Below, in pieces: positions 1 to 7,483 of a DNA stretch of 35,286 nucleotides. Source of the stretch: Candidatus Aminicenantota bacterium (GTDB taxonomy: Bacteria > Acidobacteriota > Aminicenantia > UBA2199); the NCBI GenBank assembly GCA_026393835.1, contig JAPKZK010000154.1, positions 1 through 35,286 on the forward strand. Direction: 5' to 3'. The translations under genes were made by a program, and so were the position numbers. Numbering within the stretch: the stretch's first letter is position 1; each line of letters starts with the position of its first letter. The notes below the pieces were generated by a model, which worked only from the letters and a program-made list of their open reading frames with translations, was not told the DNA's origin and searched no databases.

Positions 1-27
1 CTGGGGGATGTTACCCCCAGCTTTTTT
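1..27 (+). terminator. Rho-independent terminator at the left edge
   Basis: A 7-bp perfect stem (CTGGGGG / CCCCCAG) with a 6-nt loop lies at 1-20 and is followed directly by a T-rich tract at 22-27. This is the standard intrinsic terminator layout for plus-strand transcription, so it probably ends a gene left of the window. The stem may continue beyond the window edge. Confidence 0.7.
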
Positions 28-123
28 CCTTTTCGATCGGTTACTATATTGATGGGATTTTACAGTTAAACAATTAAAATAACCGATTAACTGGTTACAA
101 GATCACTTGAAACACCTTAACTA

Positions 124-2121
124 TTAATTGTTGTAATAACACTGGGCGCAAACAAAATGACTCTGCTCCAGCTCAATTTTGGCATCGATACATTTTTTAC
201 ATAAATTCACGGCCCGTTCGGCTAGGTCCTGCTTGTCCGCCGGGGATATCTTCGGCTGTTTAGCCAGCCTGAAGAAGTATTCGGCTTTTGCCAGTAAACA
301 CATAAGGTTTATCACCGGGGCGTCCGCCCATTCTTCCCATTGCCCGGTAACTTCCACAATAGAGTTCCCATCGGAATAAAAATTCATTGCCCGCTCGGCA
401 TCGCCCCGGCTAATATTCCCCATGCGCCGGAACGCCCGGATTTCCCGGACGGTTGCCTTTTCAACCATCTTACCCGGCTTATCTTCCTTTTTGTGACCAC
501 CCCCGCCGAAACGGTAAACCAACTCGATGGTGTCCGCATGTTTATTGGCGATTACCAGGCTTTCAGCCGTCAATTCCTCCAATGCATCATTCATACCGCC
601 GGAAGTGCAAATCACATTTCGCGGTACGGGCTTGCCGATCCATTCCAGGGTCTTTAAAATCACCTGCTTTTGGCTGCCGATAGGCTCAAAAAGGAACCGG
701 TAAACCAGGTTTTCTATATACCTGTTCACCGTCTTTTCCAATTGCCGGATTTTCTCTTCAAGTTTCGCATTGTCCTTTTCACTGCCTGCCCATAAAGCAA
801 GAAGACGAAGCAGCCGGAGGTTGACTCCCCCTATTTTGAACAACCGGTTCGCCCGCGCCTGGAATCCCTGGTCCCCGGCAGCGGGCTTCAACCATTTAAG
901 AAACAACTCTTTTCGCACCGCATCGCCCAATGGCCTTAAAAATATTTTTTGCCCGCTTCTCTTTATTGTATCGGCAAGAGAGGTTTTCAATTGTTTGAAA
1001 AAATCCTTATCCCGTTCATTTACCCTTAAATCAGCCGTAAAAACCAGCTTAGATTTCCCCAATCCCCCGCCTTCGGAAACCCAGCGGGAGAAAAGTTCCC
1101 GAAGTTCCTTATCCTCAAAGGGCTGCCAGCCCTGGTTCAAGAAAGGATCAAGACTATCGAACACCACCAGCGCCCCCAGGGACCGGAGCTGATCTTCCAC
1201 TTCCTTTTCCAGTTTAGGGATATATTCTTTCAGGTTTGCCTCTTCCAATACTTTTGGCGAGCGCAGCAGCCCCATTTGCAAGGCCATGCCGAGAATTACT
1301 TCCGCCCTGGTGATAAACCGCGTCTCGGCATGAATCCATATGACCTTTTTATGGTCTTTGGATTTATTATCTGCCATTTTGGCTAACAGCGCGCTTTTAC
1401 CAACGCCCGGCATACCGTCCACCTGGACAATGGAAAACCGGTCCACCGCGTTACCCAGGGCTTCCGATTCCTGGTCCCGGCCGGTAAAACCCGGGACCCG
1501 GGACCAGCGGCGGTACTCTTTAAATAATCGCGCCAACCGTTCCCGGTAATACACCTGGAATCCCGGATCATCCAGGTAATCTTCCCAGGTCTTTGCCAGG
1601 GAAACGATATTATGACGCGTGATAATTGCTTCTCCCAGGGGCTCATTCTTCAATACATACGCCTGGAAACCGGGGTTATTCTTCTTGCATTCAACTAATA
1701 ATTCATCCAGCGCCAGGGAATTATACTCCCTGTCCACGGAAGCAATTAGCAATTGTTTTGGGTAATCTTCATTATAGGTGGGGGTGGTTTCTCTCACCAT
1801 CATTCGCCGACGTTCCGGGAGATATTCGATATTATCCGGCTCTTTTTCCGGCAGTTGAACAACCATCGGCCCGGCTTTTTCATTTACCAGGGCATTGGCC
1901 TTTTCGATAATCCCACAATCGCCGTGGGTATAAATGTATTTGAAAGGAAGACAAACCGTCATTTGATGGGTTAATCCCGGTTCCGGTCCCCCTGCCTTAA
2001 GGGCTGCTAAAAATGCGCGTGACGGTTCCTGTTTCCTGGAAAGAGAAAGATATCCCGCGTCTTCGAGCGTGGCGCTGCCAAGGAAAAGTGAATCCGCTGT
2101 TACTATGCCTGTCACATGCAT
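124..2121 (-). CDS. STAND/AAA-type NTPase, 665 aa
   Basis: Large signal-transduction ATPase of the STAND class, probably cytoplasmic. Seen: a P-loop at residues 236-246 (GMPGVGKSALL) and a Walker B strand at about 318-327 (LVVFDSLDPF), followed by a sensor-like strand near residue 360. The first 210 or so residues form a separate domain I do not recognise. After the NTPase core comes a helical part with a winged-helix look. The extreme C terminus has two Cys-x2-Cys pairs (CKKC, CAQC) that could bind zinc. Family knowledge: such proteins act as nucleotide-gated switches in regulation, immunity or programmed death, and the C-terminal part usually senses ligand. There is no good Shine-Dalgarno site; the -10 hexamer lies only 6 nt before ATG, so the mRNA may be leaderless. 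The partner or target is unknown. Confidence 0.75.
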   Translation of the reverse strand: MHVTGIVTADSLFLGSATLEDAGYLSLSRKQEPSRAFLAALKAGGPEPGLTHQMTVCLPFKYIYTHGDCGIIEKANALVNEKAGPMVVQLPEKEPDNIEYLPERRRMMVRETTPTYNEDYPKQLLIASVDREYNSLALDELLVECKKNNPGFQAYVLKNEPLGEAIITRHNIVSLAKTWEDYLDDPGFQVYYRERLARLFKEYRRWSRVPGFTGRDQESEALGNAVDRFSIVQVDGMPGVGKSALLAKMADNKSKDHKKVIWIHAETRFITRAEVILGMALQMGLLRSPKVLEEANLKEYIPKLEKEVEDQLRSLGALVVFDSLDPFLNQGWQPFEDKELRELFSRWVSEGGGLGKSKLVFTADLRVNERDKDFFKQLKTSLADTIKRSGQKIFLRPLGDAVRKELFLKWLKPAAGDQGFQARANRLFKIGGVNLRLLRLLALWAGSEKDNAKLEEKIRQLEKTVNRYIENLVYRFLFEPIGSQKQVILKTLEWIGKPVPRNVICTSGGMNDALEELTAESLVIANKHADTIELVYRFGGGGHKKEDKPGKMVEKATVREIRAFRRMGNISRGDAERAMNFYSDGNSIVEVTGQWEEWADAPVINLMCLLAKAEYFFRLAKQPKISPADKQDLAERAVNLCKKCIDAKIELEQSHFVCAQCYYNN

Positions 2122-2127
2122 GCCTTG

Positions 2128-2156
2128 ATTTTACAATAAAAAGGAGTTAAAAGCAA
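2128..2156 (-). promoter_or_regulatory. Sigma70-type promoter of the STAND NTPase gene
   Basis: On the minus strand TTGCTT is followed after 17 bp by TAAAAT, whose last base is 6 nt from the ATG at 2121. Transcription would start at or next to the start codon, which implies a leaderless message. The position fits, but the -35 box is imperfect. Confidence 0.4.
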
Positions 2157-2182
2157 ATTAGCCGGGGACCCAGGTTAGGTTG

Positions 2183-2211
2183 TTGACTTTTCCGATGATT
2201 TTTATTATTTT
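2183..2211 (+). promoter_or_regulatory. Sigma70-type promoter of the antitoxin-like gene
   Basis: TTGACT, a 17-bp spacer and TATTTT precede a strong Shine-Dalgarno site (GGAGGT at 2219-2224) and the ATG at 2233. It diverges from the NTPase promoter about 30 bp away. Confidence 0.5.
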
Positions 2212-2232
2212 AATCTATGGAGGTAACCATCA

Positions 2233-2424
2233 ATGCAAGTGATACATTTTGAGACCACAGTGAAAAAGCGTGTGAAAAATGTAAAATCATTCCTGCAAAA
2301 ATGCAGCGGCATTCTTAAAGTTACCGGGATTCCGCCGGATATAACCATAAAAGACATCCGTGAGATGAGATTAAGTGAAAAGAATTTTTGGTCTGTATCC
2401 AGAAAAGGAAACTTCCATAATTGA
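2233..2424 (+). CDS. Small antitoxin-like protein, possibly degenerate, 63 aa
   Basis: A 63-residue basic protein behind a very good ribosome site and a plausible promoter. Its N terminus (MQVIHFETTVKK) and the segment DITIKDIREMRLSEK near the C terminus resemble type II antitoxins of the AbrB/MazE- or VapB-like kind, whose C termini often carry an I-x-E-I-R-E-x-R-L motif. The usual sheet-forming middle is not recognisable, and the C terminus after residue 50 looks unrelated to the family, as if out of frame. No toxin gene follows: the next 500 bp have no credible coding frame. Either a lone antitoxin remnant or an unrelated small protein. The family assignment is from memory of motifs only. 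Confidence 0.5.
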   Translation: MQVIHFETTVKKRVKNVKSFLQKCSGILKVTGIPPDITIKDIREMRLSEKNFWSVSRKGNFHN

Positions 2425-2668
2425 TATGAGAAAGAACCATAAAAAGGCGTTAACGACTAATCGACAGCCGTCCGCCCTATATTTTTTATAGTTTTCGTTA
2501 CCCTGGCATACCTTCAGGGAATTGAACAGTAGGGAACAGGCGCTGCCTGTTCCGACGAGTCGTTTGTAGTGGAAAAGGGGGACCTACAGAAAGCGCTGAT
2601 TAAAATCGGCATGAGGCATGAGGCATGAGGTAGAGGATGAAAGTTCCTTATAGTGAAGAAATAGATAA

Positions 2669-2768
2669 TAACGCCGCAGGCGCGACACAGGACACAGCGC
2701 CGGGGAACTGCGTTGATCTTCCCGGCGGCTGCATGGTGTGCGCTGCATCGTACGATTCGGCGTTAGGC
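2669..2768. repeat. Long imperfect hairpin with bulged bases, attC-like
   Basis: The arms pair in four blocks from outside in: TAACGCCG (2669-2676) with CGGCGTTA (2758-2765), GCGC, ACAC, and CAGC-GCCGGG with CCCGGC-GCTG. Single unpaired bases are kept between blocks on one side or the other. A self-complementary ATCGTACGAT sits in the right-hand internal loop. The right end reads GTTAGGC (2762-2768), which fits the attC core GTTRRRY. The left end (TAATAAC) fits RYYYAAC only in its last four bases. It could be a diverged integron recombination site, a REP/MITE element or a structured RNA. Confidence 0.4.
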
Positions 2769-2881
2769 TCAAAGTAAGAGCGCGATGCGCGATGAGGCAG
2801 TTCCTCAACTCCGGGCCGTGTAAGAAGGGTTGGGGCGCCGCCCCATTTTGAAAAAATGAGAGTTACCGGAATTCGAACCTA

Positions 2882-2910
2882 TTGACTTTCGTTTTCCCAA
2901 ATGATACTAT
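2882..2910 (+). promoter_or_regulatory. Sigma70-type promoter of the OPT transporter gene
   Basis: TTGACT, a 17-bp spacer and TACTAT are followed by about 40 nt of AT-rich leader and an AAGGAA ribosome site before the ATG at 2950. Confidence 0.6.
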
Positions 2911-2949
2911 TTTTTTTCAAATAAATCTTATTAATAAGGAAGAATCGCA

Positions 2950-5022
2950 ATGGAACAAAAGAAATTTAATCCTTTCGTAAGCCCGGACAGCAATATGAAA
3001 GAATTGACGCCCCGGGCGGTCCTGCTGGGCGTTGTAATGGCCATGTTTATGGGCGCAGCCAATGCCTACCTGGGCCTTAAAGCAGGCATGACCATTGCCG
3101 CGACTTATACCACCGCGGTTATCGGCATGGCTGTTATTAAAGCACTTAAGGGCACAATCCTTGAAGAGAATTGCGCCAGGACGGTGGGCTCCATCGGGGG
3201 CAATATTGCTGCCGGCGCCGTCTTTACCCTCCCGGCTTTTTTTATCTCCGGTATCTGGCAGCCGTTTTATACCACCGAACATTATATCGTTTCCACCATC
3301 ATTCTGGCGGCGGGGGGCGTTCTCGGCATCATGTTCGTAACCATTACACGACGCATCCTGGTGGATAACGCCGAACTCCCTTTCCCGGAATCCATTGCCG
3401 CCGCAGAAATTCATAAAGCCGGGCAAAAAGGTTCCGGCGGCGCCGCATACCTTCTTTCAGGGATGGGATTGGGCGTCTTTTTTACACTAATGACCGAATT
3501 CAAGATCATTGCCGCCAAATGGCAGAATGTCTTTTCTATCGGCAAAGGCGCCGTGTTGTTCCGCGGCCCCCAGATGAGCGCCGCATTCCTGGGCGTGGGC
3601 TATATCATCGGCCCAAAACTGGCCGGGATAAACTTCAGCGGCGGCGTGCTGGCCTGGGGTCTCCTGGCGCCGGCCATCGCATTCTTTTTACATTTAAACG
3701 ACCCTACCCCCGTTGCCAATTGGGCGGATGAGATTATCCTGGTATGGAAGAATTATGTCCGCTATATCGCCATCGGCGGCATGCTGGTGGGCGCCTTCTA
3801 TACGCTGTACAAAATGCGCAAAAACCTTATCGAAGGGATTTGCCGCTCCATTTCAACCCTCACCAAAAGCAAAGGGGCCGGGGAATCCACCTTAATCAGG
3901 ACCGACAAAGATATCCATATCAAATGGGCCCTTCCTGTAATCATGACCATCGTTTTCCTCATATTTTTCATCTTCAACTGGTTTTCCAAAGATATCCCTT
4001 CCGCCGTGATCGCTGCCGTGGTAATGGTGATACTTGGCTTTGTATTTGCCGCCGTTTCCGGGTACCTGGTTGGGATAATCGGCGTCAGCAGCAACCCCAC
4101 CAGCGGTTTGACCGTAGCGGTTTTAATTGCCGTCGCGTTTTTAATGGTCATCATGGGCTTGCAGGGGAATACCGGGATTGCCGCCGTTATCGCAGTGGCC
4201 GCCTTCACCTGCGTCTCCGTTTCCGTGGCCGGGGAAATGATGCAAGACCTCAAAGCCGGGCATATCCTGGGCTGCACGCCGTGGCGCATGCAGTTGGGCG
4301 ATATTTTCGGCGTAACCGCGGCCGCCGTAGTGATGTTCTTTGTCCTTTCCATTCTTCATATCGGCGACATCAAGCTGGCCGTGTCGGAAAAATTCTCCGC
4401 CCTGCAAAAGGATAATATTATGGAAGTGGTCTACAAAGGCAACTACCCCGGCGTCGTTCAAAGGGCGTATGCCATCGATGAGCTAAAAAAACTCCCCCCG
4501 GAACAACAGAATGAAATCCTGGGCGCCAATGCAGGTTTAGGCGGCGAGAAAATATCCGCACCCCAGGCCAGCCTGATGGCGGTTGTGGCCAGGAGTATCA
4601 TCCAGGGGAAAACCGAATGGATTCTTATTTTAATCGGGATATTCATGGGCCTTGCCTTTATCCTGATGCAGATAAAAAGCCCCATGCTGGTGAGCGTCGG
4701 TATGTACTTACCCATCGAAACATCCTTTGCTATATTCGTGGGCGGGGCTTTCAAAGGAATGCTCGATCATCTCTCTGAAAAGCGGAAGCTGGCCGAAGAA
4801 GACAAAGACAAAGTAAATAATACCGGCGTCTTGCTGGCTTCGGGTTTGATTGCCGGCGAAGCGCTCACCGGGATTCTCTTTGCCGTTTTTAACTTTACGG
4901 AAATACCCATCCCCAAGATATTCAGCACCCCATCCTACCTGCCGAGCCTGGTAGGAATGATTATTCTCGGCGCTGTCCCGGTCATTTTTTCATTAAGGAG
5001 GCTGAATAATAAAAACGGGTAG
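2950..5022 (+). CDS. OPT-family oligopeptide transporter, 690 aa
   Basis: Inner-membrane transporter of the OPT family, which in bacteria takes up small peptides or metal chelates with ion coupling. Seen: a very hydrophobic protein with many membrane segments across its whole length. The N-terminal block (TPRAVLLGVVMAMFMGAANAY followed by LGLKAGMTIAATY) and the GSIGGNIAAGAVFTLPA segment are typical of the bacterial OPT branch. A central NPTSGLT segment and the repeated Gly/Ala-rich helices also fit. The length agrees with the usual 600-700 residues. A hydrophilic stretch at about residues 470-530 between membrane segments is probably an external or cytoplasmic loop. It stands alone behind its own promoter, and the start has AAGGAA 10 nt upstream. 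The substrate cannot be told from sequence. Confidence 0.93.
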   Translation: MEQKKFNPFVSPDSNMKELTPRAVLLGVVMAMFMGAANAYLGLKAGMTIAATYTTAVIGMAVIKALKGTILEENCARTVGSIGGNIAAGAVFTLPAFFISGIWQPFYTTEHYIVSTIILAAGGVLGIMFVTITRRILVDNAELPFPESIAAAEIHKAGQKGSGGAAYLLSGMGLGVFFTLMTEFKIIAAKWQNVFSIGKGAVLFRGPQMSAAFLGVGYIIGPKLAGINFSGGVLAWGLLAPAIAFFLHLNDPTPVANWADEIILVWKNYVRYIAIGGMLVGAFYTLYKMRKNLIEGICRSISTLTKSKGAGESTLIRTDKDIHIKWALPVIMTIVFLIFFIFNWFSKDIPSAVIAAVVMVILGFVFAAVSGYLVGIIGVSSNPTSGLTVAVLIAVAFLMVIMGLQGNTGIAAVIAVAAFTCVSVSVAGEMMQDLKAGHILGCTPWRMQLGDIFGVTAAAVVMFFVLSILHIGDIKLAVSEKFSALQKDNIMEVVYKGNYPGVVQRAYAIDELKKLPPEQQNEILGANAGLGGEKISAPQASLMAVVARSIIQGKTEWILILIGIFMGLAFILMQIKSPMLVSVGMYLPIETSFAIFVGGAFKGMLDHLSEKRKLAEEDKDKVNNTGVLLASGLIAGEALTGILFAVFNFTEIPIPKIFSTPSYLPSLVGMIILGAVPVIFSLRRLNNKNG

Positions 5023-5109
5023 CGGGCAGCTTCCAGTCCTCGCATTACGCGGTTATACAACGAGCGGCAACCAGCGACGTTAAAAATTCAAAAAAAAGGT
5101 CAGTAGCTA

Positions 5110-5138
5110 TTGAAATAAAAAATCATTTCGTTTATAAT
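5110..5138 (+). promoter_or_regulatory. Sigma70-type promoter of the GIY-YIG-like gene
   Basis: TTGAAA, a 17-bp spacer and a consensus TATAAT. The predicted start near 5145 leaves a leader of about 75 nt before the ATG at 5220. One of the clearest promoters in the window. Confidence 0.7.
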
Positions 5139-5219
5139 ATCACTTCATAGAAACATTCTTCCTGTGAAGTTTCAATGGTTAGCACTGAAAAAAAAATGAA
5201 AATATAATGGAGATAAAAA

Positions 5220-5579
5220 ATGGAAGAAACGATTGTGCAATTGGAGATTTTCCACAAGGATTACAACCTTGACAAAAAAGATAACCTGGATACCCTCCCT
5301 GAAGGGGAAGCGGTTTTTGGGATTTTTGCCATTATCCACGAGAAACCGGTTCATTGCAGGTACATCGGCCAATCAGCCACTCTCCGGAAAACCGTCAAGG
5401 ATCTTTTTGAGCATCCCGGGGATGAAGGGTTTGCCAAATTTATGCAGGGTCCATGGATACAGATGCTGGTTTATGAATTAATGCCGGGTTCTTCCGAGGA
5501 AGAGCGGGTAAAAGCAGCGGAAGAATGGACCAAAAAGCATACTCCGAAATGTGATGAAAAAGGAGAATATCCTAGATAA
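5220..5579 (+). CDS. Small GIY-YIG-like protein, 119 aa
   Basis: A compact acidic protein that looks like a stand-alone GIY-YIG fold. Seen: VFGIFAI at residues 32-38, then RYIGQS at 47-52, an Arg at 56 on the following helix, and a C-terminal helix ending in a KHTPKCDE segment that resembles the KPKCN ending of many single-domain members. The first motif reads GIF instead of GIY, so the tyrosine is replaced by phenylalanine. Family knowledge: GIY-YIG domains are nucleases in UvrC and homing enzymes, but many short versions have no known activity. Ribosome site GGAG lies 7 nt before ATG. It is monocistronic. Whether it cuts DNA is open. Confidence 0.6.
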   Translation: MEETIVQLEIFHKDYNLDKKDNLDTLPEGEAVFGIFAIIHEKPVHCRYIGQSATLRKTVKDLFEHPGDEGFAKFMQGPWIQMLVYELMPGSSEEERVKAAEEWTKKHTPKCDEKGEYPR

Positions 5580-5706
5580 TCAGAATCCAAATCCCTCGAT
5601 CATGTGAGCGATTTCTTTTCTCCCTGAGTCAACTAAAGTACTGCTTTTCATTTCCAGGTATTTAAATCACGATAAACCCAGAAAATAAATACACATACTC
5701 AACCAT

Positions 5707-5728
5707 AGGGGCGCTGAACCGCGCCCCT
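5707..5728. terminator. Hairpin between convergent genes, possible terminator
   Basis: A perfect 8-bp stem (AGGGGCGC / GCGCCCCT) with a 6-nt loop sits between two convergent genes. There is no proper T tract on either side, so termination is inferred from position only. The rest of 5580-5759 shows nothing. Confidence 0.4.
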
Positions 5729-5759
5729 TAGTTAAAAACATCGATTTTTAAGTTAGCGA

Positions 5760-6446
5760 CTATCTGGCAATCTCGGCGGAGATTCGGACAATCATTAACC
5801 GCTGCCGGTAAGCATTGGTCCTGATTTTCAAAAAGGTGGTAAAATTTCCCTCCTGCATCGGTTTAAAAGCGATTTCCAGGGGCACCTCCGAACCGGGCCT
5901 GATTTTTTTATCGGGGAACCCCATATTGATCTCCGGGCCATGAGTCATTTCAATGATCTCCAGGTCAAGGGTGCCGGGATTCTTGATGGTTACTTTTTTG
6001 GTATACGTTTTACCCAGGTTAACCTTGCCGAAATCCAGTTGATCCGGCGTCATCTCCATTTCCGAAAATTCCGTTAAGTTCACTTTCCCGGTGATTTCCA
6101 GCCGTGCATAGGGAATCGCTTCATCATTACTGGATACTGTGATGGTTTTGCTGGTTTTGCCGGAATAGCCTTTGGAATTAAATTTAACCGGGATGGAGCC
6201 TTTTTCGCCGGGTTGATATTCGAGTTTTTCAAGCTGGGTCGTGGTACAGCCGCAGGTTGTCGAGACATTTTTGATGATCAATACGCTGTCGCCGGCGTTC
6301 TCAAAATCAAATTTCACATTCACCTCGCCGCCGCTGTCGACTTCTCCAAAATCGATAGTGGTTTGTGTGAATTTGATTTGAGATTTGGCCGCTAAAAAGG
6401 ACGCGAAAAGGGATACGAAAAGCATGATTACCAATAATTTTTTCAT
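5760..6446 (-). CDS. DUF1573 protein with signal peptide, 228 aa
   Basis: Probable exported or periplasmic protein. Seen: a short basic and hydrophobic N terminus (residues 1-20, MKKLLVIMLFVSLFASFLAA) typical of a signal peptide, then two Ig-like (ASH/HYDIN type) beta domains. The first carries VSTTCGCTT near residue 64, the Cys-containing motif typical of DUF1573. The second, from about residue 125, repeats the F-G-x-V start (LDFGKVNLGKTYTKKV). Family knowledge: DUF1573 proteins are common in Bacteroidetes and Acidobacteria-like genomes and have no assigned activity. The gene overlaps the end of lpxD by 4 nt (ATGA), so the two are co-translated. This suggests an envelope role but does not prove one. 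Confidence 0.85.
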   Translation of the reverse strand: MKKLLVIMLFVSLFASFLAAKSQIKFTQTTIDFGEVDSGGEVNVKFDFENAGDSVLIIKNVSTTCGCTTTQLEKLEYQPGEKGSIPVKFNSKGYSGKTSKTITVSSNDEAIPYARLEITGKVNLTEFSEMEMTPDQLDFGKVNLGKTYTKKVTIKNPGTLDLEIIEMTHGPEINMGFPDKKIRPGSEVPLEIAFKPMQEGNFTTFLKIRTNAYRQRLMIVRISAEIAR

Positions 6447-7483
6447 TTTTCCTCCGTTTCTTTTTGTTTTTCTATTTCTTTTATTTTTGTTTCGAGATAT
6501 TTGATGCGCTCCGCATAGCTTTCAAGATTCCTGAAAACCGCGATACTTCTCCGCCACTGGCGGATATCCATATGGGGGTAACCGGCCACGGTGCATTTTT
6601 TTTTGATGCTTCCGCTGACCCCGGTTTTGGCCGCGATCATGACGCCGTCGGGTATCCCGACATGGTCGGCAATGCCCACCTGGCCGCCCATGATGACGTT
6701 TTCCCCGATTTCCACCGAACCGGAAATCCCGCTGAGGGCCGAAATAGCAGTGCCTTTTCCTATTTTTACATTATGCCCCACCTGCACCAGGTTGTCTGTT
6801 TTTACATAATCTTTCAGCACGGTCTCCTCGATGGTGGAACGGTCGATGCAGGTATTGGCCCCGATTTCACAATGACTGCCGATAATAACCTTGCCCTTCT
6901 GGGGCACTTTTACCGGTGTGCCGTCGCCGTCTTGCAGGCGGGTAAAACCGAACCCGTCGGCGCCGATCACGGCGCCGGGTTGGATGACGACATTATGGCC
7001 GATTTCCACGTCTTCCCGGATGACCACGTTGGCATAGATAAGGCAATGTTTCCCGATCTTCACGTTTCGATAAATCTTCACCCCGGTATGGATTTCGGTA
7101 TTCTCGCCGATTTCGCTGTTTTCCCCCACATAAGTGAAAGCGCCCAGGCTGACGTCTTTGCCGATCACGGCGCCGGGGGCCACATAGGCGTATTCGGCGA
7201 TACCCTCATTGAACCGTTGGTGCGGGAAAAAGTATTCCAATAACCGGGCAAAAGCCAGGTAAGGTTCCCGGACGTAAATCAAATTGGGATAAATGATGCG
7301 GCTCGTTTTGCCCACCACCAGCGCGCCGGCTTTAAGGGTTTCGATTTTTATATCGTCTTTGATGGAAAAGGCGATCTCTTTTTCCCCCGCCTTGTAGAGC
7401 GAATTGACGGAAGCGATCTCAAAGCCCGGATCGCCTTTTAATTCACCCTCCACCAGTCGGTTAATGTCTTTTAAGTTTATCAT
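6443..7483 (-). CDS. lpxD: UDP-3-O-acylglucosamine N-acyltransferase
   Basis: Third step of lipid A synthesis: transfers a 3-hydroxyacyl chain from acyl-ACP to the 2-amino group of UDP-3-O-acylglucosamine, in the cytoplasm. Seen: an N-terminal uridine-binding domain (residues 1-100), then left-handed beta-helix hexapeptide repeats from about 100 to 290 (for example VAPGAVIGKDVSLGAF). The GADGFGF signature is at 174-180 and the catalytic-type His lies in VQVGHN at 237. A C-terminal helical extension contains coiled-coil-like Lys/Glu. The length of 346 matches the family. It sits between the YihY-like gene (23-nt overlap) and the DUF1573 gene (4-nt overlap), without other lpx genes. Its presence shows an LPS-type outer membrane. 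Confidence 0.95.
   Translation of the reverse strand: MINLKDINRLVEGELKGDPGFEIASVNSLYKAGEKEIAFSIKDDIKIETLKAGALVVGKTSRIIYPNLIYVREPYLAFARLLEYFFPHQRFNEGIAEYAYVAPGAVIGKDVSLGAFTYVGENSEIGENTEIHTGVKIYRNVKIGKHCLIYANVVIREDVEIGHNVVIQPGAVIGADGFGFTRLQDGDGTPVKVPQKGKVIIGSHCEIGANTCIDRSTIEETVLKDYVKTDNLVQVGHNVKIGKGTAISALSGISGSVEIGENVIMGGQVGIADHVGIPDGVMIAAKTGVSGSIKKKCTVAGYPHMDIRQWRRSIAVFRNLESYAERIKYLETKIKEIEKQKETEEK

Larger units (their letters stand above)
2425..2949. other. Gene-free region rich in inverted repeats
   Basis: No credible gene is present. It holds a perfect 9-bp inverted repeat with a 3-nt loop (2533-2553, GGAACAGGC arms), three tandem copies of GCATGAG (2609-2629), a long bulged hairpin (2669-2765, listed separately), a small GC hairpin (2831-2845), and the promoter of the transporter gene. 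The pattern looks like repeat or mobile-element debris. Confidence 0.6.

Noticed and set aside
2584..2808. 74-residue minus-strand frame in the gene-free region
   Set aside because: No ribosome site, low-complexity composition, and it lies across the bulged hairpin and tandem heptamers.
2868..2881. GGTTCGAATTCC on the minus strand, like a tRNA T-loop
   Set aside because: The flanks do not pair as a T stem, and no acceptor, D or anticodon arm can be built around it; it also overlaps the transporter promoter.
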